DNA of 64,000 bases from Bacillota bacterium (GTDB taxonomy: Bacteria > Bacillota > Desulfotomaculia > Desulfotomaculales > Pelotomaculaceae), in assembly GCA_029555205.1 (NCBI GenBank), contig JAKPTB010000151.1, forward strand, positions 1 through 64,000. Direction: 5' to 3'. Each line of letters begins with the position of its first letter. Position 1 is the stretch's first letter. The notes under the pieces were generated by a model. The model had not been told where the DNA came from, did no database searches, and worked only from the letters and a program-made list of their open reading frames with translations. The translations under genes were made by a program, and so were the position numbers. Positions 9,148-20,410 of the stretch are shown piece after piece.

Positions 9148-10345
9148 ATTGTTCAGTCCTTATTTTCATCTGGTTTTTGATTAATCGGAAGGTTAAGTAG
9201 ACAATTATTGTTACGGCCATGGCCGGCACTGTAGCTCCCAACACGAGGTCCCGGGAAACAAAGAAATAGTATGCCGCCACCCCTGCGGCTGCGGCTGCCA
9301 GCCCCCAGATATTGAACTTATCACCGGACCGGTCTTCTTTAAACAGAAAATAATCGGCCAGCACCACGGTGAAAACCGGGGCAAACAGCGAACCAATCAG
9401 GTACAGGAAGCTTTCATAATGCTCCATGGGAAAAAACATAGCCAGTACCACTCCCAGTGACGTAAAAGCCAGGATGAGCCTGCCCCTGGAAAACCTTTCA
9501 GATAAATTAAGTGTCGACATAACAGCGGAATAGACATCCAGAAAAGTAGTCGTAACGGTAGATAAAACAACGATGAGCAGGGCTGCAAAACCAAGATTAA
9601 GGCCTGTGAGGATCCCTACGGGGTCCGGTGAACCCGTATAAATTGCCGTAGTCAGGCCGATGATGTACATAAAGGAACTCCCCAGAAAATAACCAGAGAA
9701 ACTGCCCCAAAAGCTTCCCCCGGAGCTTTTCCCCAGCATTGTATAATCAGAGATTAAGGGTAGCCAGGAAAGGGGCATGATAATGCATAATTCAAGGGCC
9801 ATACCCACTGAAATACCAGCAGCAACCTCCTGCGCCTCCTTCCCCTGCAGGACGGTCTGCAGCATGATTACACTTAAAAATAAGAGAAGTAACACTGCAA
9901 TACTATTGACCGCGCTAATTCCCCGCTGCGTATTGAAGGCCCAGATACCAACCAGGAGCCCGGTTAGGATCACCAGGATGAAAAAATTATCAAAACCAAA
10001 GAGCTTCCCGGTGATAGACTGAAGCGACCGGGCACACTGAATCAGCATAATGGCGGTCCAGCCCACCAGCTGGATGATATTAAAAATGGATATTATATAA
10101 GAGCCGCACCTGCCCAGGGAAAGACGTGTTGCCCGAAGGGAGGGGCTTTTCTCCCGGAAGCCGATGATCCCCACAAAAGCAAAGATTAATGTCCCGATTA
10201 AATGACCCAGCAGAATTATCAGAATCCCGTTTCTCAGACCAAGGGGGGCGAGGAGACTCCCGGTCATAATTTCGGCCAGGGATACGGCCGCCCCGAACCA
10301 GAGCGTGAACATATTAAAGCTTCCCAGTGTACCCGCTTTATTCAA
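9137..10345 (-). CDS. cytX: Putative hydroxymethylpyrimidine transporter CytX (NCS1 family)
   Basis: About 12 TM segments, GSFNMFTLWFGAAVSLAEIMTGSLLAPLGL; overlaps thiD and thiM in a TPP-riboswitch operon. Confidence 0.92.
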   Translation of the reverse strand: MNKAGTLGSFNMFTLWFGAAVSLAEIMTGSLLAPLGLRNGILIILLGHLIGTLIFAFVGIIGFREKSPSLRATRLSLGRCGSYIISIFNIIQLVGWTAIMLIQCARSLQSITGKLFGFDNFFILVILTGLLVGIWAFNTQRGISAVNSIAVLLLLFLSVIMLQTVLQGKEAQEVAAGISVGMALELCIIMPLSWLPLISDYTMLGKSSGGSFWGSFSGYFLGSSFMYIIGLTTAIYTGSPDPVGILTGLNLGFAALLIVVLSTVTTTFLDVYSAVMSTLNLSERFSRGRLILAFTSLGVVLAMFFPMEHYESFLYLIGSLFAPVFTVVLADYFLFKEDRSGDKFNIWGLAAAAAGVAAYYFFVSRDLVLGATVPAMAVTIIVYLTFRLIKNQMKIRTEQYAR

Positions 10346-11145
10346 ACAAAAACACCAGCCTTTTGATATAAACTATAAAAGTGATGGGTGGGCCCGTACC
10401 CATGACCAAGTTCAATGGAATGGGCAATGGCAGTATTAATGAATTCCTTGGCCAGCCCGGTTGCCTCAGGAAGCGGAAACCCCCTGGCAAGATAGGCCGC
10501 TATGGCGGATGAAAAAGTACAACCGGTACCATGGGTATTTTTAGTATTGATCCTACTCCCCTTATAACACATGAAATTATTCCCGTCATACAGGACATCA
10601 ACCGCATCGCCAGTAAGATGACCGCCCTTGATTATGACATTGGAACAACCCAGTCCCTGTATTTTTTGAGCAGCTTCTTTCATTTCCCCAAGGTTTTCAA
10701 GCCTTTCGCCCGTTAGCAAACCAGCCTCGCAGATGTTGGGCGTAACAACTGTTGCAAGGGGGAACAGCATTTTCACCAGCTGTTCCTTAGCCTCCGGTTT
10801 GAGTAAATGATGGCCGCTTTTTGAAACCATAACCGGGTCAACAACAATATTTTCAGCCTGGTTCTTTTTAAGACAGTCTGCAATAACACTGATGATCCCG
10901 GTATTGAAGACCATGCCGATTTTTACAGCATCAATCTTGATGTCTTCAAACAGACAGTTTATCTGTTTTTCAACAATTTCTTCATCCATCTCCCGGATGT
11001 CCTGAACACCTCTGGTATTCTGGGCTGTTACCGCTGTTATAACACTCATACCATAAGTCCCAAGAGCGCTAAATGTTTTCAAGTCTGCCTGTATTCCTGC
11101 ACCACCGCATGAGTCAGAACCGGCAATCGTCAACACTACCTTCAT
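10342..11145 (-). CDS. thiD: Bifunctional hydroxymethylpyrimidine kinase/phosphomethylpyrimidine kinase
   Basis: [61 protein letters not shown]. Confidence 0.96.
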   Translation of the reverse strand: MKVVLTIAGSDSCGGAGIQADLKTFSALGTYGMSVITAVTAQNTRGVQDIREMDEEIVEKQINCLFEDIKIDAVKIGMVFNTGIISVIADCLKKNQAENIVVDPVMVSKSGHHLLKPEAKEQLVKMLFPLATVVTPNICEAGLLTGERLENLGEMKEAAQKIQGLGCSNVIIKGGHLTGDAVDVLYDGNNFMCYKGSRINTKNTHGTGCTFSSAIAAYLARGFPLPEATGLAKEFINTAIAHSIELGHGYGPTHHFYSLYQKAGVFV

Positions 11146-11228
11146 TTTCTGCCATTACCCCCCATTTTTCAAAATAAATAGCGCTTCGCCATAAAGGGAA
11201 GCGCTAAACAAGTACATATATAGTATCG

Positions 11229-11316
11229 CTACAATCCCTCCGCTGGCATTACCCAGATCAGGTTCATTGGGTCAGAACAAATAGTTCTTTCTCAGCCGAT
11301 AACTCAGCTCCCCATG
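11229..11316 (-). promoter_or_regulatory. TPP riboswitch (THI element)
   Basis: Reverse complement GGGGAGCTGAG...GGCTGAGAAAG...GACCCAATGAACCTGATCTGGGTAATGCCAGCGGAGGGATTGTA. Confidence 0.97.
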
Positions 11317-11884
11317 ACAGTATAAAGTTTTAATTATTGTAACACTTGGATAATGATATTTAAAGACATTTTTTAAAAGTTTTATCAATTTAAAAAAATC
11401 CATCTAAAGCTAATCAAAAAAAAATGACCCTTACCAATTTAAAGGGTCTAAATATAGGGGTAGAAGAAGTTGGAGTTTAAAAGCTAAATTGTTTAATCAG
11501 GATAGGGAATAGACAATTCCCTATCACTGGATAAACACACAGTAAAATTATATTACATACAAAGATTGTTTTCCTTTACTATAGTATATAGTAATACAAC
11601 AAAAAAATAAAGAGTTGTTATGCCATTTTTAAAAAAATTTTTTCAAGAAACAGGTATCCCAGTTGATTTTTTAGGGACCCGGCAGATCAGCTATTTATAA
11701 AGCATTTGCTCAGATCTGGAACAGGACAGCCAACCTTTCAACATTCCTGATGAGCCAGGCATGGCAGACTAAAACACGGCCAGATCCGGCAGTTGGTCAA
11801 CAGCTGGTTGCCCCTAAGTCCATCATGCAGGTAAACCAAAACCCCGGGAAAGATCCGCCGGGGCTGTTGATGACTCTCAAATTT

Positions 11885-12679
11885 TTAATAACCCTTGAAG
11901 TCTGGTTTTCGCTTCGCCCTGAAGGCTTTTAGCCCTTCCTGGTAATCCGAGGTAGTTGAAGCTTCCAGAACACCTTTTCGCTCAACCTCCAGTTGACGCT
12001 CCAGTAGCGTTAAAAAAGCGTGGTTTAAATCCGCCTTGGCACAGGCAAATGAATGGGTCGCCCCAGTTGCCAGTTGTTCAATCCAGGCGCGGGCAGACTC
12101 TTCAAGTTTCTCCGGTTCCACAACCCGGTGCACCAGCCCCATGGCCAGTGCTTGATCCGCACTATATACGGGATCAAGAAAAACCATTTCGGCTGCCTTG
12201 CTGAAACCCGCCAGTAAACCGACCCACAGGCTCCAACCAACATCCGGCGCCAGCCCCAGGCTGGTATAGGCCTGTTTAAAACGGGCTTGTGAAGAACAGA
12301 GACGCAGGTCACAGGCAAAGGCCAGCGACATGCCCGCACCGCTGACGGCACCATTAATCACAGCCAGCACCGGCTTCGGCATTTGCCGTATCTCCAGCAC
12401 AATCCGGTGCAGGGGGTCCAGGAGTTGCCGGACCGGCTCAGACGGGTCGGAAACGGCAAACTTCTCGAAATAACTGATATCACCGCCGGAACAGAAGGCC
12501 TTGCCGGACCCGGTCAGGACTACCACCCTGATCTCCCTGTCTTTACGGCACATCACCAGGGCACTCAAGAGTTCACTGGAGATGGTTGGCCCAAGTGCGT
12601 TGTAGCGTTCTGGATTATTTAAGGTAATTGTCGCCACAGGACCTTCCTTATTAAACAGGATTTCCTTGAACAAAATCAA
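11885..12679 (-). CDS. Enoyl-CoA hydratase/isomerase (crotonase) family protein
   Basis: NPERYNALGPTI, VVLTGSGKAFCSGGDISYF, PKPVLAVINGAVSGAGMSLAFACDLRLCS. Confidence 0.94.
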   Translation of the reverse strand: MILFKEILFNKEGPVATITLNNPERYNALGPTISSELLSALVMCRKDREIRVVVLTGSGKAFCSGGDISYFEKFAVSDPSEPVRQLLDPLHRIVLEIRQMPKPVLAVINGAVSGAGMSLAFACDLRLCSSQARFKQAYTSLGLAPDVGWSLWVGLLAGFSKAAEMVFLDPVYSADQALAMGLVHRVVEPEKLEESARAWIEQLATGATHSFACAKADLNHAFLTLLERQLEVERKGVLEASTTSDYQEGLKAFRAKRKPDFKGY

Positions 12680-12999
12680 ATAAACCTCCTTTACTTGATG
12701 GATTAAGCCGGTAATTGGAGCCGGCCATTTAATTGAAGCTATGGCAGATCTTACCCCTCTGTCATTTCTCTCTTAGATGTTGATATTCCTGTTAGCAAAC
12801 AGATTTTATAAAATATTTCAAAAATTTTTTATAAGATTCTGAGGCGGAGTTTTTTAACCGGCCGATTCATTTTTTAATTAATTGATTGCTCTGGCTTGTA
12901 AATGCTATAATCCTGGTAAGAGTTCCATCGATTTGATCTGTTATGCCTTCGTTAATGGGGGCTGATTTGTTTTTTATGTAAAGTAAAAAGGAGAAAGAA

Positions 13000-13875
13000 A
13001 TGAAAAGAAAAACCAGGGTAAAATTGTTGAAATTCCGAAGGGCATTCCTGGACATGGCAAAAAGGCTTTTAGGCATAGCTGCCGGCTCCTCCTTAATCGC
13101 AATTTCTTTCAATGCCTTCGTCATCCCCTACGGACTTTTATCGGGAGGGGTATCGGGTTTGGCGCTCCTGGGAAACTACATCTTTAACATTCCGGTTTAT
13201 CTGGGAATCTTCCTTTTGAATATTCCCATCTTCCTGTGGGGGCTCAAGGAACTGGACAGGAAATTAATGACCTTCAGCGCAGTGGGGACAATCGTACTGA
13301 TCGCAGTACTTCCTCTATCCAGGCCTTACATTCCGGTCCCCGAACTGGATCTTTTTCTGGCCTGTATCTTCTCCGGTATCGGCAGCGGTCTGGGCCTGGG
13401 GATCGTCTTCCGGAACGGCGCCTCAACAGGGGGCTCGGACATTGTTTCAATGATCGCAAAAAAGAAGAAAAATATCTCCATAGGCACCACCATGTTTTGC
13501 TTTAACGCGGCGGTGCTGGCGCTATCCCTTTACTACTTCGATTTGAAAATAGCCATGTACACGGCTATCAGCATGTGGGTCGGGGGTAGAGTTGCAGACA
13601 CTGTTATAGAAGGATTCAACCGGCACAAGTCGGTCATGATTATTTCAGACAGGAGTCCGGAAATTGCCGATAGAATTATGCGTGAATTAAAACGGGGGGT
13701 GACCTATCTGGAAGGCCAGGGCGCCTATTCCGGAAATGCCAAACTGGTAATCAATTGCGTGGTCAGCCACTATGAAATCGCCAAATTAAATGAAATTGTT
13801 CAGTCAACCGATAAGAAAGCATTTATCTTTGTGACAGAAACAGTTGAAGTTACGGGTAAAGGGTTTACCTGGTAA
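13000..13875 (+). CDS. YitT family membrane protein (DUF161/DUF2179)
   Basis: IPYGLLSGGVSGLALLGNYIFNIPVYLGIFLLNIPIFLWG; C-terminal RGVTYLEGQGAYSGNAKLVINCVV. Confidence 0.92.
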   Translation: MKRKTRVKLLKFRRAFLDMAKRLLGIAAGSSLIAISFNAFVIPYGLLSGGVSGLALLGNYIFNIPVYLGIFLLNIPIFLWGLKELDRKLMTFSAVGTIVLIAVLPLSRPYIPVPELDLFLACIFSGIGSGLGLGIVFRNGASTGGSDIVSMIAKKKKNISIGTTMFCFNAAVLALSLYYFDLKIAMYTAISMWVGGRVADTVIEGFNRHKSVMIISDRSPEIADRIMRELKRGVTYLEGQGAYSGNAKLVINCVVSHYEIAKLNEIVQSTDKKAFIFVTETVEVTGKGFTW

Positions 13876-13924
13876 AGTAAGAAATACATACCGCCCCGGA
13901 AGACTAAAAAATACTCCTGAGTAA

Positions 13925-14878
13925 TTACAGGCCATTAGATATAACCCTTGCCAGCTCAAGCACCTCACGAATCGGTATGGCTACTCCGGAGGTTTTTTCC
14001 CTACCCTTTTCTGAGTTGCTCAAGGTGCCGAACACGACCCCGACAACCTGATCATTCCTGTCAAATACAGGGCTGCCGCTGTTGCCGGGGTAAATGGGGG
14101 CATCGATGCTGAAAACCCGGTCCGGCTTGCTTCCCACCAGCAAGTACCCCTCCACCTTTCCCTCTACCACAATATTGTTTAGGCTAAGGGGATTTCCCAC
14201 TACCCTGATTTGATCTCCCGGGGCAGGCTCTCCGTTGGCATTCAAAGGCACTGTTGGGAGTCCTTCCGCCTCCAGGGTAAGCACGGCCAGATCGTATTCC
14301 GGCCTGCTGGAACAACGCCTGGCCGGGTAAACTTTTCCATCGGGAAATTTCACCGTTATATTCAAGGCTCCATCAATAACGTGGTGGTTGGTTACAATAA
14401 CACCCCGGGGATCGATATTAAAGCCGCTGCCGGATTTTTGATCAGCAGCAAGGGGTATATTCTGCTTCTGGGAAACAACACTGATTTGTACTACTGCCTG
14501 GAGCAGTTTGGCGTCGATATCCCTTTGAAGCTTGATGGAGTTTAGAACAAGTTCCAGTAACTGCCCCCTGTAAGGAGGCAAAGAGGTCGCCGCCACCAGG
14601 CCAAGAAAGGCCAGGATGGTCAGGAAGGCTACGATACGGAGCCACACCGGCCGGCGCCGCGGTATTTCCTCCTCATCCCCGCTATCCTTATCCTCAATAT
14701 CCTCATCCCCGGGATCATCTTCAAAGGCTCCATAAACATCATAGAAGTCGCCCGTGCCTGGCCCTTCCCGGCTTGATTCATCATCTTCAGGGAACTTCGG
14801 CTCTTCCTTTCCCCCGGTCTTGACAATTTCTTTCTGTTCATCCTGCTTTTCATTGAAACCAGGTTTTTTCCTGTCCAC
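13925..14878 (-). CDS. Membrane-anchored S1C/trypsin-like serine protease
   Basis: Acidic N-terminus, TM, then GSGFNIDPRGVIVTNHHVIDGA (His), EYDLAVLTLEA (Asp), IYPGNSGSPVFDRNDQVVGVVFG (Ser); no PDZ domain seen. Confidence 0.9.
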   Translation of the reverse strand: MDRKKPGFNEKQDEQKEIVKTGGKEEPKFPEDDESSREGPGTGDFYDVYGAFEDDPGDEDIEDKDSGDEEEIPRRRPVWLRIVAFLTILAFLGLVAATSLPPYRGQLLELVLNSIKLQRDIDAKLLQAVVQISVVSQKQNIPLAADQKSGSGFNIDPRGVIVTNHHVIDGALNITVKFPDGKVYPARRCSSRPEYDLAVLTLEAEGLPTVPLNANGEPAPGDQIRVVGNPLSLNNIVVEGKVEGYLLVGSKPDRVFSIDAPIYPGNSGSPVFDRNDQVVGVVFGTLSNSEKGREKTSGVAIPIREVLELARVISNGL

Positions 14879-15549
14879 TTACCACACTCCACTTCACTTG
14901 AAAGCATGAATAAATATGATTTATAATCAAATCAAACGTGCTATAACATCTATAAAAATCTATTAATATTTCCATCCGCCGGGGCTGCTTTAAAAATCAG
15001 CGTACGCCCGGGAATTAAAGCTATCTTACCGATAAATCTCACCTTCGTCCAGCCTTTCCAGAGTATTTTTCAATAAGAATCAGTAAAACAATAAAAAAAC
15101 AGGTCTGGCCCATGAGCCAAACCCTTTCCGGATGCTCTGTCAAGTTATCAGTTGTTTTATTCTCCAGCCGGCACAGCGCCAGTGACCTTACTTTACAAAA
15201 TGAATATCTTTTAGTTTTATGTGCTGGGCCTGTTCTCTCCCCCGGCCCTCCACCTTCTTTTAATCCCGGCGGCTTTTCCCAGATCCCAGGTATCCCGGTA
15301 GCCGGTTCTGGTTGAGCCGGGAACCCCGCACTTCTTTGGTATCCCCTTGATCTTTTTGCTCATAGCACCTCTCCTCTTTTCTTTATACGATCATTTTTCC
15401 CCTGATTTGCAATCCAATGCTTAAACATAATTTCCAGATAGCAAACACTATGTCTTGCGGTTCAATTTTTACCGGAACTAAGGTTGTTGACAGCCCATTT
15501 CAATTATGCTATATTATCTATGCGGTTAATGAAGCAAGTAAATATGTAT

Positions 15550-15637
15550 GCGGCAGTGGCGGAATTGGCAGACGCGCAAGATTCAGGTTCTTGTGGGCAG
15601 TAAGCTCGTGGGGGTTCAAGTCCCTTCTGCCGCACCA
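15550..15637 (+). tRNA. tRNA-Leu (CAG)
   Basis: GCGGCAGTGGCGGAATTGGCAGACGCGCAAGATTCAGGTTCTTG...variable arm...GGGGGTTCAAGTCCCTTCTGCCGCACCA. Confidence 0.95.
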
Positions 15638-15756
15638 GAAAAGACAAGGCTTCCGAGATAATCGGGAGTTTTTATTTTTTCTTCGATGCGCGCCCCCCCG
15701 GTGTATTTTTTCGCCTCAATTCTTTAAGTTATAAAGGCGTCTTCTTTTTGGCCTGC

Positions 15757-15945
15757 TTAAAAAATAAACTGCACCAGCCGGGCAAGAAAGTAAGTAAGGG
15801 AAGCCAGGCAGATACCGTACCCCGTCATCTTCTCGATTTCAGAATCCTCTTTCTCCAACCATTCAAGCGCCTTATCCAGCACGCTGCAACCGGATACAGA
15901 TGAGGTTAACAGGTATTTTTCTTTTTCCCTCCAGACCTTTTCCAT
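15757..15945 (-). CDS. Small hypothetical protein
   Basis: 62-aa ORF MEKVWREKEKYLLTSSVSGCSVLDKALEWLEKEDSEIEKMTGYG...; no family recognised. Confidence 0.35.
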   Translation of the reverse strand: MEKVWREKEKYLLTSSVSGCSVLDKALEWLEKEDSEIEKMTGYGICLASLTYFLARLVQFIF

Positions 15946-16236
15946 TAAAAATCCCCTCTCTCCGTATATCCGTACATATGTTTGCTATAATCATAAAACG
16001 AACACATGTTTTTGTCAATCATTTCTTTTTGAAAGGTGCATCATTTATAATTTTCCAAAGTTAATCTTGAAAACTGATTTCTGGAACCATCTACTGGACC
16101 GCCTCAGCGGTATGGGTTTCTAATCGGGAAATGCCGCAAAAATGAGTAAAAATGACCCAAGGTTGAACCATAAATTATTTCTTGTCACATTCCAGGTCAT
16201 TTACAAATAAAATATTGAAAATCGGAGGTGATTAAG

Positions 16237-17364
16237 ATGGGGAAGCGGGCAAACGCTATTTTCGAAGGAGGAGGGGTCAAGGCTGTAGGTATGCTGGGCG
16301 CCCTTTACGAGGCGGAAAGGCGAGGTTATACCTGGGTTAACCTTGCCGGTACCTCGGCCGGCGCCATTATAGCCTCGCTGGCTGCAGCAGGTTATGCGGC
16401 GGAGGAAATCAAAGAGATGGTCTGGCAGTTGGACTTTACCCTGTTCAAAGACAAGGACTGGCTGGACAGGATCCCTTTCGTGGGACTGGCCTTAAGCCTC
16501 TGGTTTGAAAACGGTCTTTACGAAGGAGACTACCTGGAGGGTTGGGTCCGGGAGAAACTGTCAGCCAAAGGAATCCATACTTTTAAAGATCTAGTGTTGA
16601 AGGAATTTGAAGACGATCCGGTCTGCCGCTACAAGTTGGTGGTCACCGCCACAGACGTTAACAGGCGCAAGCTCCTCAGGCTGCCTTACGACCTCCAGGA
16701 ATACAACCTGAATCCTGATCATATGGCTGTCTGCAAAGCCGTGCGCATGAGCGCTTCGCTGCCTTTCTTCTACGAACCCTGCAGGCTCCCCTTTGTCAAC
16801 GTAGACGGTGAGAGAATGTTAAACTATATTATAGACGGGGGAGTTTTAAGCAATTTTCCCGTATGGATCTTTGACAGCGAACAAATACCGGAATGGCCCA
16901 CTTTCGGCTTTAAAATCGTAGAACCTGATGAATACCTTTCTTTTAAATCCAATAACCCTTTCAATCTCTTCACAGCCATCCTTTCAACCATCCTTGAAGC
17001 ACGGGACAGGATTCACGAACTGGATCCCAAGAGCAAGGTCCGCACAATTTCAATTCCCTCCCTGGGAATCAAGACCACAGATTTTGAGAATATTAACAAG
17101 AAAAAGGAAGATCTTTTTCAGGCCGGTGTAGCGGCTGCAACGGGTTTTTTTGAAGGCTGGAACTTTGATTCGTTTAAAATGAATTTTTGCGGGGAAAAAT
17201 CCTGTTTGAAGACGACGCCGGATCTGCTGGAGCCGGTTTACGCCGGGTCCCCGGCTCAGCAGCGCTTTACACTGAAACCGGAGGGAACTTACTTCGGTAA
17301 AGCCGGCTCCGGGCAAAGGCCTGCAGCTCCCACTGATAACCGGAAGAGGTTGAAAAAGATTTGA
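16237..17364 (+). CDS. Patatin-like phospholipase family protein
   Basis: Oxyanion GGGVKAVG, nucleophile elbow GTSAGA, DGG motif (YIIDGGVLSNFPVWIF). Confidence 0.93.
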   Translation: MGKRANAIFEGGGVKAVGMLGALYEAERRGYTWVNLAGTSAGAIIASLAAAGYAAEEIKEMVWQLDFTLFKDKDWLDRIPFVGLALSLWFENGLYEGDYLEGWVREKLSAKGIHTFKDLVLKEFEDDPVCRYKLVVTATDVNRRKLLRLPYDLQEYNLNPDHMAVCKAVRMSASLPFFYEPCRLPFVNVDGERMLNYIIDGGVLSNFPVWIFDSEQIPEWPTFGFKIVEPDEYLSFKSNNPFNLFTAILSTILEARDRIHELDPKSKVRTISIPSLGIKTTDFENINKKKEDLFQAGVAAATGFFEGWNFDSFKMNFCGEKSCLKTTPDLLEPVYAGSPAQQRFTLKPEGTYFGKAGSGQRPAAPTDNRKRLKKI

Positions 17365-17504
17365 CATTTTTTCTGGCCAAAGTTAAGATTGTCTTATAAT
17401 AAAAAACTTGAATCATATATAGTCATTTATTGTATCAGTTCCTGATGGAAATACCAAAACAAAGCTGGATGCCAGCTTTAATTTTTTTACAAAGGAGTTT
17501 TTGT

Positions 17505-17807
17505 ATGCTGTCGCAACTAAAGTCCAAAGAAACGGGCAACCGGATTATTGTAACAGTAATCGGACCCGACCGGGTGGGTATAATCGCTGGTGTGGCGCAG
17601 GTGCTTGCCAACAACAAAATAAACATCCTGGACATCAGCCAGACGATTCTCCAGGAATTCCTGGTCATGATCATGATTGCCGATCTTAGCGGCAGCACCG
17701 TTGACATGCTTACCCTGAAGGATAGTTTGGATAAAAAAGGCCTTGAGCTGGGAGTCAGAATCGAGGCCCTGCATGAGGACGCTTTTAAATTTATGCACAG
17801 GATTTAG
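17505..17807 (+). CDS. ACT domain-containing protein (UPF0237-like)
   Basis: RIIVTVIGPDRVGIIAGVAQVLANNKINILDISQTILQEFLVMIMIADLS; adjacent to the PFL-family gene, a common pairing. Confidence 0.92.
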   Translation: MLSQLKSKETGNRIIVTVIGPDRVGIIAGVAQVLANNKINILDISQTILQEFLVMIMIADLSGSTVDMLTLKDSLDKKGLELGVRIEALHEDAFKFMHRI

Positions 17808-17832
17808 ACAAGTATAGTCAGGGGGAACTTTT

Positions 17833-19191
17833 ATGTTCACTTTTCAGGAAATCCTGGAGACCATTAAAATGGTGCAGGAGGAAAATTTAGATATTCGCAC
17901 CATTACCATGGGAATTAGCCTCCGGGACTGCGCCGACCCCAATCCGGCGGCAGCCAGGCAAAAAATATACGATAAGATTACCCGGCTTGCCAGGCATTTA
18001 GTCAGGACGGGAGAAAACATTGAACGGGAGTACGGCCTGCCTATCGTCAACAAAAGAATCTCGGTCACCCCTATCGCACTTGTGGCGGAAAGCAGCAGGA
18101 TTGACCATTACGTAGATTTTGCCGGAACCCTGGACGAAGCCGCAGCCGCTGTGGGCGTGAATTTTATCGGAGGCTTTTCAACCCTGGTGCACAAAGGGTT
18201 TACAAAGGCCGATAAAGCCTTGATTAACAGCATTCCGGAAGCGTTGTCCCGTACCAGCCGGGTATGCTCCTCTGTTAACGTGGCCACCACCAGGGCCGGA
18301 ATTAACATGGACGCAGTCTACCTGATGGGCCATATAATTAAAAAAACAGCGGAAAACACGGCTGATCTGGATGCAATCGGCTGCGCCAAGCTTGTGGTCT
18401 TTGCCAATGTTCCCGAGGACAATCCCTTTATGGCCGGGGCATTTCACGGGATCGGCGAGCCGGAGTGCGTGATCAATGTTGGCGTGAGCGGACCCGGTGT
18501 CGTCAAAAGGGCAGTGGACACCGTCAAGGGTGCAGACTTTGGGACACTGGCCGAAACTGTGAAAAAAACTGCCTTTAAAATCACCCGGATGGGTGAATTG
18601 GTAGGGCGTACGGCGGCCCGGATGCTGGATGTCCCCTTCGGGATCGTGGATATCTCCCTGGCGCCAACTCCAGCCATCGGTGACAGTGTAGCAGATATTC
18701 TTGAATCCATGGGGTTGGAGCGCTGCGGCACACACGGCACCACGGCCGCCCTGGCCCTCTTGAACGATGCGGTTAAAAAGGGCGGGGCCATGGCTTCATC
18801 TTACGTGGGCGGTCTTTCGGGCGCATTCATTCCAGTAAGCGAAGACGCCGGGATGATCCGCGCCGCCGAAGCGGGAGCCCTGACGCTGGACAAACTGGAA
18901 GCCATGACCTGTGTGTGCTCGGTAGGGCTGGATATGATTGCCGTGCCGGGGGATACCACCGCTGAAACAATCGCGGCCATCATCGCTGACGAAGCCGCCA
19001 TAGGAATGATTAATAAAAAAACCACTGCTGTCCGTTTGATCCCGGCAGTGGGGAAAAAAGTAGGCGATTATGTGGAATTCGGCGGGCTGCTGGGCCGGGC
19101 CCCTGTAATCCCTGTGAAGCCCTATTCATCTTCGGATTTCGTCCGGCGGGGCGGCCGGATCCCGGCCCCTATTCAAAGCCTGACAAATTAA
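17833..19191 (+). CDS. PFL family protein (DUF711/UPF0210)
   Basis: [70 protein letters not shown]. Confidence 0.94.
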   Translation: MFTFQEILETIKMVQEENLDIRTITMGISLRDCADPNPAAARQKIYDKITRLARHLVRTGENIEREYGLPIVNKRISVTPIALVAESSRIDHYVDFAGTLDEAAAAVGVNFIGGFSTLVHKGFTKADKALINSIPEALSRTSRVCSSVNVATTRAGINMDAVYLMGHIIKKTAENTADLDAIGCAKLVVFANVPEDNPFMAGAFHGIGEPECVINVGVSGPGVVKRAVDTVKGADFGTLAETVKKTAFKITRMGELVGRTAARMLDVPFGIVDISLAPTPAIGDSVADILESMGLERCGTHGTTAALALLNDAVKKGGAMASSYVGGLSGAFIPVSEDAGMIRAAEAGALTLDKLEAMTCVCSVGLDMIAVPGDTTAETIAAIIADEAAIGMINKKTTAVRLIPAVGKKVGDYVEFGGLLGRAPVIPVKPYSSSDFVRRGGRIPAPIQSLTN

Positions 19192-19240
19192 TCTGTAAAA
19201 ATATACGGGCTCCGGTGGAACACCAGGGCCCGTTTTAACT

Positions 19241-19657
19241 TTATTCTTCTATAACCTTGATAAGAACCTTCCTGCGCCGGGGACCGTCGTACTCGCAAAA
19301 GTAAAGGCCCTGCCAGGTACCCAGGAGAAGCCTTCCCCCGGTTACAAAAACTGAAAGGGAAACTCCTGTGAGAGTTGACTTGATGTGGGCTGCTGAATTA
19401 CCTTCACTATGTTTGTACCCGTCTTCAAAGGGAATAATCTTGTTAAGCTCAGCCAGGATATCGGCCGTCACAGTAGGGTCGGCATTTTCATTAATGGTCA
19501 GGCCGGCCGTCGTGTGCGGCACAAAGAGACGGCAGACGCCTTCAACCACACCGCTTTTGGCAATAATACGGTTTACTTCGCCGGTGATATCTACCATCTG
19601 CGTTCTCTCGCGGGTTGATACCTCCAGGGTGTAAGTTTTTGAAGCCATGGAACCCAC
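19241..19657 (-). CDS. YjbQ family protein (UPF0047)
   Basis: GVCRLFVPHTTAGLTINENADPTVTADIL, HSEGNSAAHIKSTLTG, GTWQGLYFCEYDGPRRRKVLIKV. Confidence 0.94.
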   Translation of the reverse strand: MGSMASKTYTLEVSTRERTQMVDITGEVNRIIAKSGVVEGVCRLFVPHTTAGLTINENADPTVTADILAELNKIIPFEDGYKHSEGNSAAHIKSTLTGVSLSVFVTGGRLLLGTWQGLYFCEYDGPRRRKVLIKVIEE

Positions 19658-19664
19658 TCCTCTA

Positions 19665-20312
19665 TTACTTGCCGCGGGATTCGAACTGCCTCATGCCCAG
19701 GTTGAAGGTTAAAATTTCAAGGTTGACCGACAAATCTACGTTCCGCAGCTCAATATGCTCTGGCACATTTAAGGAAACAGGCGCAAAATTCAAGATGGCA
19801 ACCAGGCCGTTTTTTATCATCAGGTCTGCAACTTCCTGGGCTGCTTTGGCCGGAACCGCAATAATACCAATTTTTACATTGTGCTTGGCAATTATTTCGG
19901 GCATTTTTTCCGGAGGACTGACTTCCATATCGACAATTTTTTTACCGATTTTAGTCAGGTCATTGTCAAAAATCCCGACAACGGAGAAACCGCGGTTGTT
20001 AAATCCCTTGTAAGTGCTTAAGGCAAAGCCGAGGTTGCCGGCTCCGACCAGCACCAGGGGCCAGGGCTCGTTGAGATTCAGGATTTTGGAGGTATAATGC
20101 ATCAGGTCCCTAACATTATAGCCCACACCCCGGGTTCCGAATTCACCGAAGTAGGCCAGGTCCTTTCTTACCTGGGCGGGACTGACGCCTACTCCGTCTG
20201 CAATCTCAACCGATGATATGGTAATAACGCCTTTTCTGTCTAATTGTTCCAGATACCGTGAATAAACAGACAACCTTATTATGGTAGCCTCTGGTACCCT
20301 GAGTGTTTTCAT
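19665..20312 (-). CDS. rex: Redox-sensing transcriptional repressor Rex
   Basis: [51 protein letters not shown]. Confidence 0.97.
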   Translation of the reverse strand: MKTLRVPEATIIRLSVYSRYLEQLDRKGVITISSVEIADGVGVSPAQVRKDLAYFGEFGTRGVGYNVRDLMHYTSKILNLNEPWPLVLVGAGNLGFALSTYKGFNNRGFSVVGIFDNDLTKIGKKIVDMEVSPPEKMPEIIAKHNVKIGIIAVPAKAAQEVADLMIKNGLVAILNFAPVSLNVPEHIELRNVDLSVNLEILTFNLGMRQFESRGK

Positions 20313-20347
20313 TAATTAACCCTCCGAAACATTTCACAAACCTTCAT

Positions 20348-20410
20348 TACAAAAAGATAAACTTACAAAAAAATAAACCTACAAAAAAGAAACCTATAAA
20401 AAGATAAACT
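20348..20410. repeat. Four-copy imperfect 15-16-bp tandem repeat just upstream of rex
   Basis: TACAAAAAGATAAACT / TACAAAAAAATAAACC / TACAAAAAAGAAACC / TATAAAAAGATAAACT. Confidence 0.8.

Noticed and set aside
11585-11700. 26-aa reading frame MPFLKKFFQETGIPVDFLGTRQISYL after an AT-rich promoter-like region
   Set aside because: Short, no convincing SD, no recognisable family; could be a truncated gene start but not supportable.
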